NCBI GenBank assembly: GCA_902569055.1
Contig: CACFSU010000013.1
Coordinates: 1 to 32,350 of the forward strand
Direction of reading: 5' to 3'
DNA from: an uncultured Pelagibacteraceae bacterium
GTDB taxonomy: Bacteria; Pseudomonadota; Alphaproteobacteria; Pelagibacterales; Pelagibacteraceae
Length of the DNA: 32,350 bases
Under the pieces are notes generated by a model. It did not search any database. It was given only the letters and a program-made list of their open reading frames with translations, and was not told the origin of the DNA. Positions 17,035 to 27,296 of the stretch are shown in pieces. Position numbers and translations under genes: made by a program. Each line of letters opens with the position of its first letter. The first letter of the stretch is position 1.

Positions 17035-17802
17035 ATGTATCTTAAAAAATATAACCTTAAAAACAAAACTGCAGTAGTTACGGGTGCAGGAAAAGGACTT
17101 GGAAGAGCTTGTGCAATTGCACTAGCAGAAGCTGGCGCTAACCTTGTTATTATAAGCAGAACAAAAAATGATCTAGATAAAGTTTCCAGAATAATTAGAA
17201 AGCTAAAATCTAAATGTAAATCGTACGTATGTGATATTACAAACTATAATAAGATTAAAGAAATCATAAACAAACAAGCTAAAATTGATATTTTAGTTAA
17301 TAATGCTGGAAATAATATTCCAGAACATTTTACAAAAGTTAAAACTAAAAATATGGAATACCTCGTTGAAATAAATACGATAGCAACTTTTAACCTTGCC
17401 CAATTATGTGCTGTTAAAATGATAAAATCAAAAAATAGAAAAAAATTTGGTGGATCAATAGTAAATATGTCTTCACAAATGGGACATGTGGGTGGTCCTA
17501 TTAGAAGTGTTTATAATATGAATAAGTGGGGTTTAGAAGGATTAACTAAAGGAATGTCTCTAGACTTAGCAAAATACAATATTAGGGTAAACACCGTTTG
17601 TCCAACTTTTGTTGTTACCCCTATGACAAAAAAATTCTTAAAAAATAAAAAATTCAAAAAAGAAACTCTTAATAATATTCCGCTTGGAAGATTTGCAGAA
17701 TTATCTGAAATATCTTCAGCTGTGGTTTTTCTTGCCTCTGATGCGGCATCGATGATTACAGGAACTTCATTATTGGTTGATGGTGGATGGACAGCAAAAT
17801 AA
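17035..17802 (+). CDS. SDR family NAD(P)-dependent oxidoreductase
   Basis: 255-residue classical short-chain dehydrogenase. Cofactor motif TGAGKGLG at 16-23, NNAG at 89-92, catalytic Ser147 in VNMSSQ, and Tyr160-x3-Lys164 (YNMNK). SR after the second strand (VIISRT) suggests NADP preference. The C-terminus has the usual SLLVDGGW. It follows terC by 3 bases in the GMC-terC-SDR-M23 unit and may reduce or oxidise a product of the GMC enzyme. It is not closely similar by eye to the SDR at 9362 apart from family motifs. Substrate unknown. Confidence 0.87.
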   Translation: MYLKKYNLKNKTAVVTGAGKGLGRACAIALAEAGANLVIISRTKNDLDKVSRIIRKLKSKCKSYVCDITNYNKIKEIINKQAKIDILVNNAGNNIPEHFTKVKTKNMEYLVEINTIATFNLAQLCAVKMIKSKNRKKFGGSIVNMSSQMGHVGGPIRSVYNMNKWGLEGLTKGMSLDLAKYNIRVNTVCPTFVVTPMTKKFLKNKKFKKETLNNIPLGRFAELSEISSAVVFLASDAASMITGTSLLVDGGWTAK

Positions 17803-18592
17803 TATTTAGATTATTTTTACTAATAATCTTTTTTAACTCAACTGAATTAAGTGCAATTGAGTTTAAAGGTAAATTCCTTCAAGGTCATTATATTATTGGA
17901 ATAACTGATCCTTCTGCAAAAATTATAATTAATAAAAAGAATGTTAAAGTTTCAAATGATGGATATTTTGTTTTTGGTATTGATAGAGATAGAAAATTTG
18001 ATTTAACAATAACAAAAATTATTAATGGAAAAAAAGAAAAAATAACTAAAAAAAGTTTTAAAAAGGAAATATAATATTCAAAGAATAGATGGTTTGGAAG
18101 AAAGTAAGGTAACACCTCCTGAATCTGTTTATCAGAGAATTAAAGAAGAAAATAATAAGATTGGTGAAGCAAGAGCTATAAATTCCGATCTACTATTTTT
18201 TAAAGATCAGTTTATTATGCCAGTTAAAGGAATAATCAGTGGCGTTTATGGAAGTCAAAGAATATTAAATGGTAAACCAAAATGGCCTCATTATGGTATT
18301 GATATAGCTGCAAAAAAAAGGAACTATGATAAAATCATCTGGCACTGGTATTGTCACGATGGCAGAAGATGATTTATATTATACCGGTGGGACAATAATC
18401 ATGGATCACGGTCATGGTATATCAACAATATATTCTCATCTCGAAACAGTTTTGGTTTCAATCGGTGATATAGTTAATCAAGGAGATATAATTGGGACAG
18501 TTGGATCTACTGGTAGATCTACAGGACCTCACTTAGATTTCAGAATTAATTGGTTTCAAACTAGACTCGATCCAATGTCTGTATTAAAATAA
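17787..18592 (+). CDS. M23 family metallopeptidase (LytM-like), two frameshifts
   Basis: Putative envelope peptidoglycan endopeptidase. The ATG lies within the end of the SDR gene (16-base overlap) and gives a hydrophobic signal sequence. A small beta domain follows, then QRIDGLEESKVTPP, then the LytM domain with HYGIDIA, HGHGISTIYSHLE and GPHLDFRI, which hold the zinc-binding His and Asp residues. Two breaks interrupt it. The first is repaired by removing one A from the A5 run 18060-18064 (reading KRKYNIQRI). The second is repaired by removing one A from the A8 run 18312-18319 (reading AAKKGTMIKSSG). The repaired protein has 267 residues. The zinc ligands are intact, so the gene is likely functional if the insertions are errors. 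Confidence 0.82.
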
Positions 18593-18659
18593 TAAAAATT
18601 TACTTAAAATGTTGTTAATGTATTCAAAAAATTTAAACAATAACAACTATTCGAAGTAA

Positions 18660-19847
18660 ATGGCTTCAAAAAAATTAAAAATCTTCAATCTATTAATACT
18701 TTTAATTTCTACTCTATTATCTTTATATTTATGTGAAGGCTATCTAACATTTTTGAATAATCGAGATAGCTTGGAAAATAAAATTAAAATTTATAAAAAA
18801 CAAACTGGTAAAGATTATGATATTAGATCTATCTTAAGCGTTTATGATGATGAAAGAAAAAAAAACAATGATGTGGCTATAAGATATTTGCCAAGAGTAT
18901 TATTAAATGATAAATTAAATATTCAAGAAATTAATCTATTTCCTTTATCAGGAATCTCTAACGTAAAAACTATTAATTGTAATGCTGAAGGTTTTTTTTC
19001 ATCATATATAAGTGATCGATATGGATTTAATAATCCAGATGATGTGTGGAATGAAAAAGAAATAGATTTTGTTATAATTGGAGATTCATTTGTACATGGA
19101 AGTTGTGTAAATAGACCAAATGATATTCCGTCTGTTGTAAGAAATTTAACAAAAAAAAACGTAATAAATTTAGGATTTAGAGGAAACGGTCCTTTAATTG
19201 AATATGCTACGTTAAGAGAATATTCAAATAAAAAAATAAAAAATCTAATATGGGTATATTACGAAAATGATATTTATGATCTTAAAAAGGAATTAAATAA
19301 TAATTTACTTAAAAAATACATTAATGATGATAACTTTTCTCAAAATTTATTATTAAAACAAAATAAAATAAATTCAATTAATAAAAGATTAATTGAACAT
19401 CTTTACAAAACAGCACAAGTAGTAATCAAACAAGAGAAAAAGAATATGGAAACAAAAAATAAGATACTTAAATTTATTAGATTAAATAGTTTAAAAAAAT
19501 TTTTGTCATCATATGTAAAAAATGAAAATGAAGATAATTTTCCCTATGATGAATTAAAAAAAATAATTGAAAAAGTTAATCAAAATGCAATAAATATTAA
19601 AAGTAACTTTTTCTTTGTATTTATGCCATCAATAGAAAACTACACTACAAAAAAAAATAACTATCAATATGATAGGGTAATATCGATAATTCAAAATTTA
19701 AATATAAATTTTATAGATTTAAATGTATATTTTAAAAATTATGAAAACCCTGAAAAATTTTACACTTTAGGCTTAGGACCTCACTTAAATGCAGATGGAT
19801 ATAGAGAAGCTTCGAAATTTATTGTAGAGTCAATAAACAAAAAATGA
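18660..19847 (+). CDS. Membrane-anchored SGNH-hydrolase-like protein
   Basis: 395 residues with an N-terminal hydrophobic anchor (about 8-26). Block I of the SGNH family is FVIIGDSFVHG (nucleophile Ser in GDSF), the glycine-containing block is NLGFRGNGPLIE, and the C-terminal catalytic block is GPHLNADGY. The middle region is Lys/Asn-rich and unlike well-known esterases. Proteins of this sort often remove or add acyl groups on surface glycans, but the substrate here is unknown. It overlaps the following hydratase gene by 4 bases (ATGA) and faces a second SGNH gene at 20614-21662. Confidence 0.72.
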   Translation: MASKKLKIFNLLILLISTLLSLYLCEGYLTFLNNRDSLENKIKIYKKQTGKDYDIRSILSVYDDERKKNNDVAIRYLPRVLLNDKLNIQEINLFPLSGISNVKTINCNAEGFFSSYISDRYGFNNPDDVWNEKEIDFVIIGDSFVHGSCVNRPNDIPSVVRNLTKKNVINLGFRGNGPLIEYATLREYSNKKIKNLIWVYYENDIYDLKKELNNNLLKKYINDDNFSQNLLLKQNKINSINKRLIEHLYKTAQVVIKQEKKNMETKNKILKFIRLNSLKKFLSSYVKNENEDNFPYDELKKIIEKVNQNAINIKSNFFFVFMPSIENYTTKKNNYQYDRVISIIQNLNINFIDLNVYFKNYENPEKFYTLGLGPHLNADGYREASKFIVESINKK

Positions 19848-20617
19848 AAACTCTTATTGAAAAAACTTCAGATAAACTAATAAGGGCATTTCTTAAAAAC
19901 AAAATTATTGCACCGATCCCATCTAAATTTACAAAGAAACTAAATGAAGCTCAAAAATTAAGAAAATTATGTGAAAGTAAAATTAAAGAACCAGTAATCG
20001 GTTTTAAAGCTGCAGGAACAGGTATTCCTTTAATAAAAAAATTTAAAGAAAAAGAACCTTTTTATGCGTCAGTTTATAAAAGAAATCTTTTAAAAAGTGG
20101 AAAGAGAGTAAAAATAAATAAATCAACTTTAGGAATTGAGCTTGAGGTTTGTTATCTAATTAAAAAATCTTTTTTTAAATCAAAAGGTTTTATTTCAAAG
20201 AAAAATTTATCTAAATATATTTCTTATATGGCTACATGTATCGAAATTGTAGGTTATAGACAAAGAAAAAAAGGAATTACATCTTTTGCCGATTTGTGTA
20301 GTGATTTTGGAGCAAATGTTAAATTTTTGCTAGGTCAAAAGAAAAAATTTAAAAGAATAAATATAAAAAATTTAAGAACTAATATTTCAAACAAAAAAAT
20401 TAATCAAAGTGTTAATGGAAATACAAATACTGTTTACATAAACCCATTAAATTCTTTAAGATTTGTTTTAAATAAGCTCAAAAAAGATAAAATAAGTTTA
20501 AATAAAAACTTTTGGGTTTTTACAGGTTCCTCTGTTGGTGTAGTTCCAATAAAAAGCAAAGGACTCTATATTGGTAGAATAGAAAAATTAGGAAGTGTAA
20601 AAGCTTTTATTACTTAA
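19844..20617 (+). CDS. FAH-superfamily enzyme, 2-keto-4-pentenoate hydratase-like
   Basis: 257 residues with hydratase/decarboxylase hallmarks: GFKAAGTG near residue 54, metal-binding acidic residues in LGIELEVCYLI, then CIEIVGYRQR and SFADLCSDFGANV, and FTGSSVGVVPI near the end. Relatives add water to, or decarboxylate, 2-oxo acids from aromatic or other catabolic pathways, with Mg2+ or Mn2+. No other aromatic-degradation gene is in the window, so the substrate is unclear. It begins inside the SGNH stop (ATGA) and ends overlapping the convergent SGNH gene by 4 bases. Confidence 0.75.
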   Translation: MKTLIEKTSDKLIRAFLKNKIIAPIPSKFTKKLNEAQKLRKLCESKIKEPVIGFKAAGTGIPLIKKFKEKEPFYASVYKRNLLKSGKRVKINKSTLGIELEVCYLIKKSFFKSKGFISKKNLSKYISYMATCIEIVGYRQRKKGITSFADLCSDFGANVKFLLGQKKKFKRINIKNLRTNISNKKINQSVNGNTNTVYINPLNSLRFVLNKLKKDKISLNKNFWVFTGSSVGVVPIKSKGLYIGRIEKLGSVKAFIT

Positions 20618-21662
20618 TAATTACTACTATATTTTTCTAAAAAAATATCAGCTACGAATTTATTACCATATTCGTTCCAGTGACCATCACATGAATGAAA
20701 ATAAACATGTTTTTTCATTAAAATCTATAAAATCCATTAAATCTATTAAAGTAGAATTATTTTTTTTTAGCTATTTTATTTATTTCTTTATACCAGTAGA
20801 GATTTTTATAATTAATCTTATTTTTTTGAAAGTTATTAATATCGTAAATAGTGGGTATTATAAAAATATATGATTTTACATTTTTATAATTGATTAAATT
20901 TTCTAAAAAATTAAAAGTATAAGTAATATTTTCTTTATTATTATAAAAATATGATAAATTTTTAAAATTATTATTAGAATTTAAATCTAAAAGATGTGCG
21001 GCTGATCTTATAAAATTATAAGAATAAGTGAATCTCGCCAAAATATCTAAAACATTAAATTTATAAAAAAATAATTTATATTTTATAGTATCTAAATTAA
21101 ATATCGAAAAAGATACATTTTTTTTATCATTTTGAGGATTTTCTAATTCTTGTGTTTCTTTTGAATAATCATTATGAGGTAGAAAAAAATAAATAAGTTC
21201 ATCAAAATTTAGTTTCGATCCAAGATTAATATAACTAGAAGTTTGTTGTTCAGTATTAGTGCCTGAAACTCCAAAATTTAAAACTTTTTTGTTAATTTTA
21301 TTTTCAATAATTTTTGCAAAAGTTTTTTCTGTATCGACACCAAAACCTTCTGCAAAACTGTCTCCAATTAACATAATTGATTTTTCTGAGTCGTTTATAA
21401 AATAATCATTATTGTCTCTAGCACCAACATTATTAAATATATATTCAACATCAAAACATCTTGAAACATGGGTTGTCTTATAATTTTTTTTATGTGAAGG
21501 ATTTCCTTTGTCATCTTTTACTAACCAATCATTAACAGATGTTTTTTCAAAAGAATATTTTGGTGTATCATTGAATAAGAATAATTCTAATTTAGTAAAT
21601 ATGACTGAAGTAATTTCGAAAAAAATAATAAAAATTAAAAAAAAGAATAATGTTTTTTTCAT
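20614..21662 (-). CDS. SGNH-hydrolase-like protein with two frameshifts
   Basis: The open part (21662 down to 20757) has an N-terminal membrane anchor, block I IMLIGDSFAEGFG and an NFGVSGTNTEQQ block. The catalytic histidine block lies downstream in another frame: CDGHWNEYGNKFVADIF, ending at TAA 20614-20616. Two single-base deletions restore continuity. The first removes one T from the plus-strand T9 at 20760-20768 (reading IAKKNNSTLIDLMDF). The second removes one T from T6 at 20710-20715 (reading NEKHVYFHSCDGHW). The repaired length is 348 residues. It follows the FAD oxidoreductase by 48 bases. SGNH genes commonly accompany carbamoyltransferase, DUF5989 and SxtJ genes, so a role in modifying the same molecule is a reasonable inference. 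Confidence 0.75.
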
Positions 21663-21710
21663 AAAAATAAATGAATATTCAAATATTAATAGATTTATAA
21701 ATATATTCTA

Positions 21711-23017
21711 TCATATCTCTGATCTAGCTTTTGATCTTTCATATATCAATCTTATTTTAACACCCAAATTTAAAAGAGGTTGAGGTGGCAACCTGGTCGG
21801 TTTATTTTTTAATTCTATAGTTTCGATTTCCTTTGAGTGTCCATTACTTGCTTTGATAGCTATTTGTTCACCAAATAAAGTGCCTACTCCGATACCTGAA
21901 CCGTTATAACACCCAGCTACAAAAATATTGTTATCTATTTTCTCAAAAATTTGAGAACTATTTCTCGATCTTGAAACAATTCCTGACCAAGATGATTGAA
22001 TAATATCATCAGGTAATTGAGGAAATCTTTTTTTAAGTCCTATTTTATGTTTAATGGATCTTTTATGTAAATCTAGTTGAGACATTTTAAAAGGGTTATA
22101 AACTTCAGCTGTATTTCTTATTAAAATTCTTCTATCTTTTGTCATTCTAATTGTTGCACCCATTGATCTTACCGGTAAGATACCCCATTCTTTTGGTTCT
22201 CCTATAAATTCATATTCTTCATCAGTTAAAGGTCTTGTCATGCTAGCAGTTAAAGTTAAGGGAAAATTGTAATTTTTTTTTAATCCCTATAGATTTTAAA
22301 AATCCATTTGTAGCAAATATAATTTTTGAAGTATTTATTTTACCATTATTAAAATAACAACTAATTAGGTTTTTATCTTTTTGCCATTTTATCATCGAAG
22401 AATTTTCAAATAATTGAACATTATCAGGTAATGTATCAATCATAGCTCTGACTAGTTTTGCAGGATGTAATAAAATTCCTCCTTTGGTGTGTAAAGCGAC
22501 ATCATAAAAACTTGTACCTAATTTTTTTGTGAGTTCTTTCTTAAATAATAGATTATGCTCAAATCCTAATTTTGATAAAGTTTTTGAAAACTGTTTTAAA
22601 ATTTTAATATCTTCTGTTTTTTGATGAAGCAAAATATTTTCCACATTCATTCCAATCACAATCAACTTGATATTCTTTTATAAATTTTTTTACTACTTTA
22701 ATGCCTAATTGATAAATATCTGTTTTTTTTTTATAATTTTCTAATTCTTTATTTAACATAAAACCATCATTAAGTGTTGTATCGACTAAATAACCTGAAT
22801 TTCTAGAACTAGCACCTTCACCTGCTAATTGCGCATCAACTAAAATAATTTTTTGATTAGGATTTAATTCACTTAATTTTCTTGCAGCTGATAAGCCTGT
22901 ATAACCAGCTCCAATAATTAGCCATTCACAATTTTCAGTTGATGAAAGTATTTTAATATTAGTTCTAGGTCTTAAATCATTAATCCAACTACATCCATTA
23001 TCATTTATTACTTTCAT
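21711..23017 (-). CDS. FAD-dependent oxidoreductase, DAO family, two frameshifts
   Basis: D-amino-acid-oxidase-fold flavoenzyme. The N-terminal dinucleotide motif is WLIIGAGYTGLSAARKLSE and the flavin-linked GEGASSRNSGY follows. The C-terminal part has GATIRMTKDRRILIRNT and FVAGCYNGSGIGVGT. Two breaks occur. Removing one T from plus-strand T6 22617-22622 gives YFASSKTEDIKI, and one from T9 22273-22281 gives IKKNYNFPLTLTASMTRPL. The repaired protein has 434 residues. Relatives oxidise amines or amino acids such as gamma-glutamylputrescine. Because it lies in the xsc operon, a taurine-dehydrogenase-like role (taurine to sulfoacetaldehyde) is conceivable, but no TauX small subunit is seen. The exact substrate is unassigned. 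Confidence 0.82.
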
Positions 23018-23027
23018 GATAATAAAT

Positions 23028-24864
23028 CTAATCTAATTCAAATTCTTTTGTATAGTCTTTTTTTAGATTTGGATCTTGTTTGGTTTTATCTAAAATACAA
23101 TTACCAATAACAAGAAAATCTAATTCTGTTCCCATAAAACAATTGAATGCATCTGTAGGAGTATTAACTATTGGTTCTCCTCTGACATTAAAAGAAGTAT
23201 TAACAATAACAGGACAATTAGTTTTCTCTTTAAATTTAGAAATTAAATCATAATAACGTTTATTAGTATATTGATTCACTGTCTGGATCCTAGCTGAATA
23301 ATCAACATGTGTTACTGCTGGAATTTCAGATCTTTTGATATTAAGCTTATCAATTCCAAATAATTTTTTTTTGATCATCAGTCATCTCGATTTTTTTATT
23401 TGAATTAATATTAGCAACCAATAACATATAAGGACTATCTACATTTATATCAAACCAATTCGTTAAATCTTCTCTAAGTACCGAAGGTGCAAATGGTCTA
23501 AAACTTTCTCTATACTTCACTTTTAAATTAAGATTTTTTTGCATCTTATCAGATCTTGGGTCTCCTAAGATAGACCTGCCACCTAATGCCCTTGGGCCAA
23601 ATTCCATTCTACCTTGAAACCAGCCTATTGCTTTTTCATTAGACAAAAATTCTGAAGTTTTGTTAATTAGGCTTTCATAATTTAAAGTTTCAAATTTAGC
23701 TCCAATTAATTCTAATTCTTTTTCAATTTCTTCTTGAGTAAATTCTGTTCCTAGATAAGAACCTTTCATATCATCGTTTGGATTTACTATTCTTCTATTA
23801 CCCTGTTCTATATACCAAAGGGCTAGTGCTGCCCCTAGTGAACCTCCAGCATCTCCTGCAGCAGGTTGAATCCAAATATTATCAAAAATTTTTTCTTGTA
23901 ATATTTTACCATTAGCAACACAATTTAATGCAACACCCCCAGCTAAACATAAATTTTTAATGTTATATTCTTTACGAACAGCTTTCGCTAATTTGATCAT
24001 TATTTCTTCTGTAACTTTTTGAATTGATGCTGCTATATCCATATGAAATTGAGTAATTTTTTCATTTTTTGGATTTCTAGGTTTTTGACCAAATAGATTA
24101 TTAAATTTACTATTTGTCATAGTAAGTCCAGTAGCATAATTAAAATATTTTTGATCTAACCTAAAAGTTCCGTCTTCTTTAATATCAATTAATTGTCTTA
24201 CCTTGTCTTCGTAAATAGGATTTCCATAAGGAGCCAAACCCATTAATTTATATTCTCCACTGTTTACTTTAAACCCTGAATAATATGTAAATGCTGAATA
24301 AAGCAAACCAAGAGAATGTGGAAAATGAATTTCTTTTTTGATTTCTAGATTATTATCTTTTCCTACAGCAACTGTAGTTGTGGCCCATTCTCCTACACCG
24401 TCAGCAGTCAATACCACTGCTTCAGCAAAAGGGGATGGGAAATAAGCACTAGCAGCATGACTTAAATGATGGTCTGAAAAAAAAATGTTTTCATCAGAAT
24501 TATAGTCTTTGTCATGAGTTTTGAGCTTATTGAATAAAAGATTTTTTTGAAAAAGCTTTTCCTTAATCCATATAGGCATCGCTTTAGCAAAAGAAACAAA
24601 ACCTCTAGGTGCAAAAGCTACATAAGTTTCTAATAGTCTTTCAAATTTTAAAAAAGGCTTTTCAAAAAAAACTATTTGGTCAATCTCGTTTAATTTTAAA
24701 TTTGAATAATTTAGAACAAATTCAATTGCATTATATGGATATCTAGGATCATGTTTTTTTCTAGTAAATCTTTCCTCTTGTGCAGCAGCAACAATTTTTC
24801 CATCCTTTAAAATACATGCTGCACTATCATGATAAAATGCAGATATACCTAATATAGAGGTCAC
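23028..24864 (-). CDS. NodU/CmcH-type O-carbamoyltransferase, frameshifted
   Basis: Transfers a carbamoyl group from carbamoyl phosphate, via carbamoyl-adenylate, to a hydroxyl group. It starts at GTG (24862-24864), 1 base after the DUF5989 stop. The Kae1-like half has GISAFYHDSAACIL, the metal-binding SDHHLSHAASAYFPSPF and AGGVALNC. The C-terminal half has the hallmark EFGPRALGGRSILGDPRS and, in the next frame, VDYSARIQTV and NTSFNVRGEPIVNTP. Removing one T from plus-strand T9 23364-23372 joins them (TDDQKKLFGIDKL), giving 611 residues, normal for the family. The acceptor is probably a sugar or polyol of a surface or secreted compound. All visible motifs are intact. Confidence 0.9.
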
Positions 24865-24865
24865 T

Positions 24866-25016
24866 TTAAAATATGGTATATATAAATGGAGCCACAGCTG
24901 AACCTTGGCTTAAAATTATTAATCCACCAAATAAAATTAAGACCATAATAATAGGCAAAAGCCAATATTTTTTTTCTTACTTTTAAAAATTCCCAAAATT
25001 CTTTTAAAAAACTCAT
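24866..25016 (-). CDS. DUF5989 family small membrane protein, frameshifted
   Basis: A 49-residue protein visible only after repair: MSFLKEFWEFLKVRKKYW, a single hydrophobic helix (LLPIIMVLILFGGLIIL), then SQGSAVAPFIYTIF. This is the DUF5989 pattern. One T must be removed from the plus-strand T8 run 24968-24975. It lies between the SxtJ-like gene (1-base gap) and the carbamoyltransferase (1-base gap), the standard neighbourhood for this family. Function unknown; it is presumably a membrane partner of the carbamoyltransferase or SxtJ. Confidence 0.75.
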
Positions 25017-25017
25017 A

Positions 25018-25401
25018 CTAAAATTGATTTTTCATTTTACTTTTTGGATCATTTTTTTCAATCCAATAAGATTGGCTTTTATTATATTTTAAATTCAATA
25101 AGTCTTTCCCCAATGCTCTCATTATAAAACCTGTAGGTGTTACCACTAGAAAGAATATTATACCCATTATTAGTGGTGAAACAATTTTTCCTAAAAATAA
25201 TCCAAACTTAAACCATAGCTTATTTAAAGGTGTTAAAAATTTAGAGTTTATTAATCCTAAAATAAGAAAGATTAATGAAATTATTAATGACCAAATTCTT
25301 ACCTCTTCTTCATTAATCAATGGATATAAAGCTATAATTAAAAAAACTACAAAAAAAACTATTCCAAAACTTCGATTAGAACTTATTTTTATATCATCCA
25401 T
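25018..25401 (-). CDS. SxtJ family membrane protein
   Basis: 127 residues with two paired hydrophobic hairpins (about 13-31 and 36-50, then 66-100), ending in a hydrophilic tail containing YWIEKNDP. The GKIVSPLIMGIIFFLVVTPTG segment and following LGKDLL match SxtJ proteins. These take their name from the saxitoxin cluster, where they occur beside the carbamoyltransferase SxtI. Biochemical role unknown. Overlaps the end of xsc by 8 bases and is followed 1 base later by DUF5989, so it is translationally coupled to both. Confidence 0.78.
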   Translation of the reverse strand: MDDIKISSNRSFGIVFFVVFLIIALYPLINEEEVRIWSLIISLIFLILGLINSKFLTPLNKLWFKFGLFLGKIVSPLIMGIIFFLVVTPTGFIMRALGKDLLNLKYNKSQSYWIEKNDPKSKMKNQF

Positions 25402-27180
25402 TTAAAGATTTTTGTGGTTTCATATCAGATTTATTTATACCTGCAACTTTTACAGGTTTTTTCATCGCATCCCTTCTAAATGGCTCACCTAGCTCTTGAT
25501 TTAAAATTATTTCAATAAACGTTGTAATTCCTTTCTTTTGATCCTCACATGATTGTTTTATTGCCTTAGTTGTTTCTTCCATAGTTTTAACTGTTATACC
25601 TTTTAAACCACATGCATCAGCGACTTTTGCATAACTCAATTCTGGATCAAGCTCTGTTCCAACAAAATTATCATCAAACCAAAGAATAGAATTTCTTTTT
25701 TTCAGCTCCCCATTGATAATTTCTAAAAATAACCATTGTAATTGCTGGCCATTCTTTTCTAGCGCACGAACTCATTTCGTTCATGCTTATTCCGAATGCT
25801 CCATCTCCTGCAAAACCAATTACTGGAGTATCAGGACATCCAATTTTTGCTCCAAGAATTGATGGAAAACCATAACCACAAGGACCAAACAAGCCTGGAG
25901 CTAAATATTTCCTTCCTTTTTCAAAAGTTGGATAAGCATTACCAATAGCACAATTATTTCCAATATCACTTGATATAATTACATCTTCTGGCATTCCTAC
26001 TTGTATTGCTCTCCAAGCTTGTCTAGGAGACATTCTATCAGCATCTCTTTCTCTAGCTTCTTTATTCCAAACTGTACCTTCATCATCATCTTCATGGTCT
26101 AAACTTGATAATTTTTGTAACCATGCAGATTTCGTTTGATGGATAATATCTTTTCTTTTTTGTCTATCTTTATCTCCAGCTGTCATTGAAAGTTTATCTA
26201 ATATTTGTTTAGCAACTAATTTTGCGTCTCCACAAATACCAACTGTAACTTTTTTTGTTAAACCAATTCTATCTGAATTTATATCAACTTGAATGATGCT
26301 TGCATTTTTTTGGCCAATAATCCATTCCATAACCTGGTAAAGTTGAAAAAGGATTTAATCTCGTTCCTAATGCTAATACGACATCGGCTTGTTTTATTAA
26401 ATCCATTCCTGCTTTTGAACCATTATATCCAAGTGGACCAACAGCTAATGGATGACTACCAGGAAAACTATCATTATGTTGATAACCAGAGCAAACTGGA
26501 GAATCTAATTTTTCAGCTAATTTTTTACACTCATCAATAGCACCACCAATTACAACTCCTGCACCAGATAATATGACTGGAAATTTTGCATTTGATAATA
26601 AATCTGCTGCTTTTGTAATTGCCTCTACCCCTCCTGCTTGTCTTTCCAATCTAACAATTGGAGGAAGATCAATATCTATTACTTGAGTCCAGTAATCCCT
26701 TGGAACATTTATTTGTGCAGGAGCCGAGCCTCTAATTGCTTTTTCTATAACTCTATTTAATACTTCTGCCATCCTCGATGGATCTCTAACCTCTTCTTGA
26801 TAACAAACCATATCTTTAAATAAATTCATCTGTTCAACTTCTTGGAATCCGCCTTGTCCCATAGTTTTATTCGCAGCTTGAGGAGTGACTAACAAAAGTG
26901 GTGTATGATTCCAATAAGCTGTTTTAATTGGAGTAACTAATCCTGTAATACCTGGTCCATTCTGAGCAATAACCATAGACATTTTACCGGTAGCTCTTGT
27001 ATATCCATCTGCAATTAAACCACCATTTGTTTCATGTGCTACATCCCAAAAAGTTATTCCTGCATCAGGAAAAATATCTGAAATCGGCATAAAAGCTGAA
27101 CCGATTATTCCAAAAGCATGTTCAATACCGTGCATTTGTAAAACTTTTACAAAAGCTTCTTCTGTAGTCATTTTTGTCAT
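25394..27180 (-). CDS. xsc: Sulfoacetaldehyde acetyltransferase Xsc, two frameshifts
   Basis: Thiamine-diphosphate enzyme converting sulfoacetaldehyde plus phosphate to acetyl phosphate and sulfite. The N-terminus is strongly Xsc-like: MTTEEAFVKVLQMHGIEHAF, catalytic Glu50 in AHETNGG, GQGGFQEVEQMNLF and RDPSRMAEVLNRV. The ThDP motif GFAGDGAFGISMNEM and NYQWGAEK lie in the second segment, and NQELGEPFRRDAMKKPV in the third. Removing one T from plus-strand T7 26305-26311 gives YWPKNASIIQ, and one from T7 25695-25701 gives GAEKRNSILWFDDNF. The repaired length is 594 residues, as expected. An AAGAGAGG Shine-Dalgarno (27191-27198) precedes the ATG by 10 bases. It heads the minus-strand operon and is divergent from suyAB. 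Confidence 0.93.
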
Positions 27181-27233
27181 AAAATTAAAGCCTCTCTTAA
27201 ATGCAAAATTTAAATCCTATTAATAAAATTCGT

Positions 27234-27261
27234 TTGTTAATTTTTGCGATTAATATATAAG
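27234..27261 (+). promoter_or_regulatory. Candidate suyAB promoter
   Basis: TTGTTA (27234-27239), 16-base spacer, TATAAG (27256-27261), about 35 bases before the suyA ATG in the 116-base region between divergent xsc and suyA. Four or more matches per box, but AT-rich DNA makes such hits common. Confidence 0.35.
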
Positions 27262-27296
27262 ATTTTACAAATTTCAAACAAACAAATCGACACGAT

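Noticed and set aside
17888..18115. Minus-strand 75-residue hydrophobic frame
   Set aside because: Antisense to the first part of the M23 peptidase gene; its hydrophobicity reflects the Lys/Asn codons opposite.
20691..21783. Plus-strand frames 20691-20873 and 21508-21783
   Set aside because: Antisense to the repaired SGNH and FAD genes; no start context or motif.
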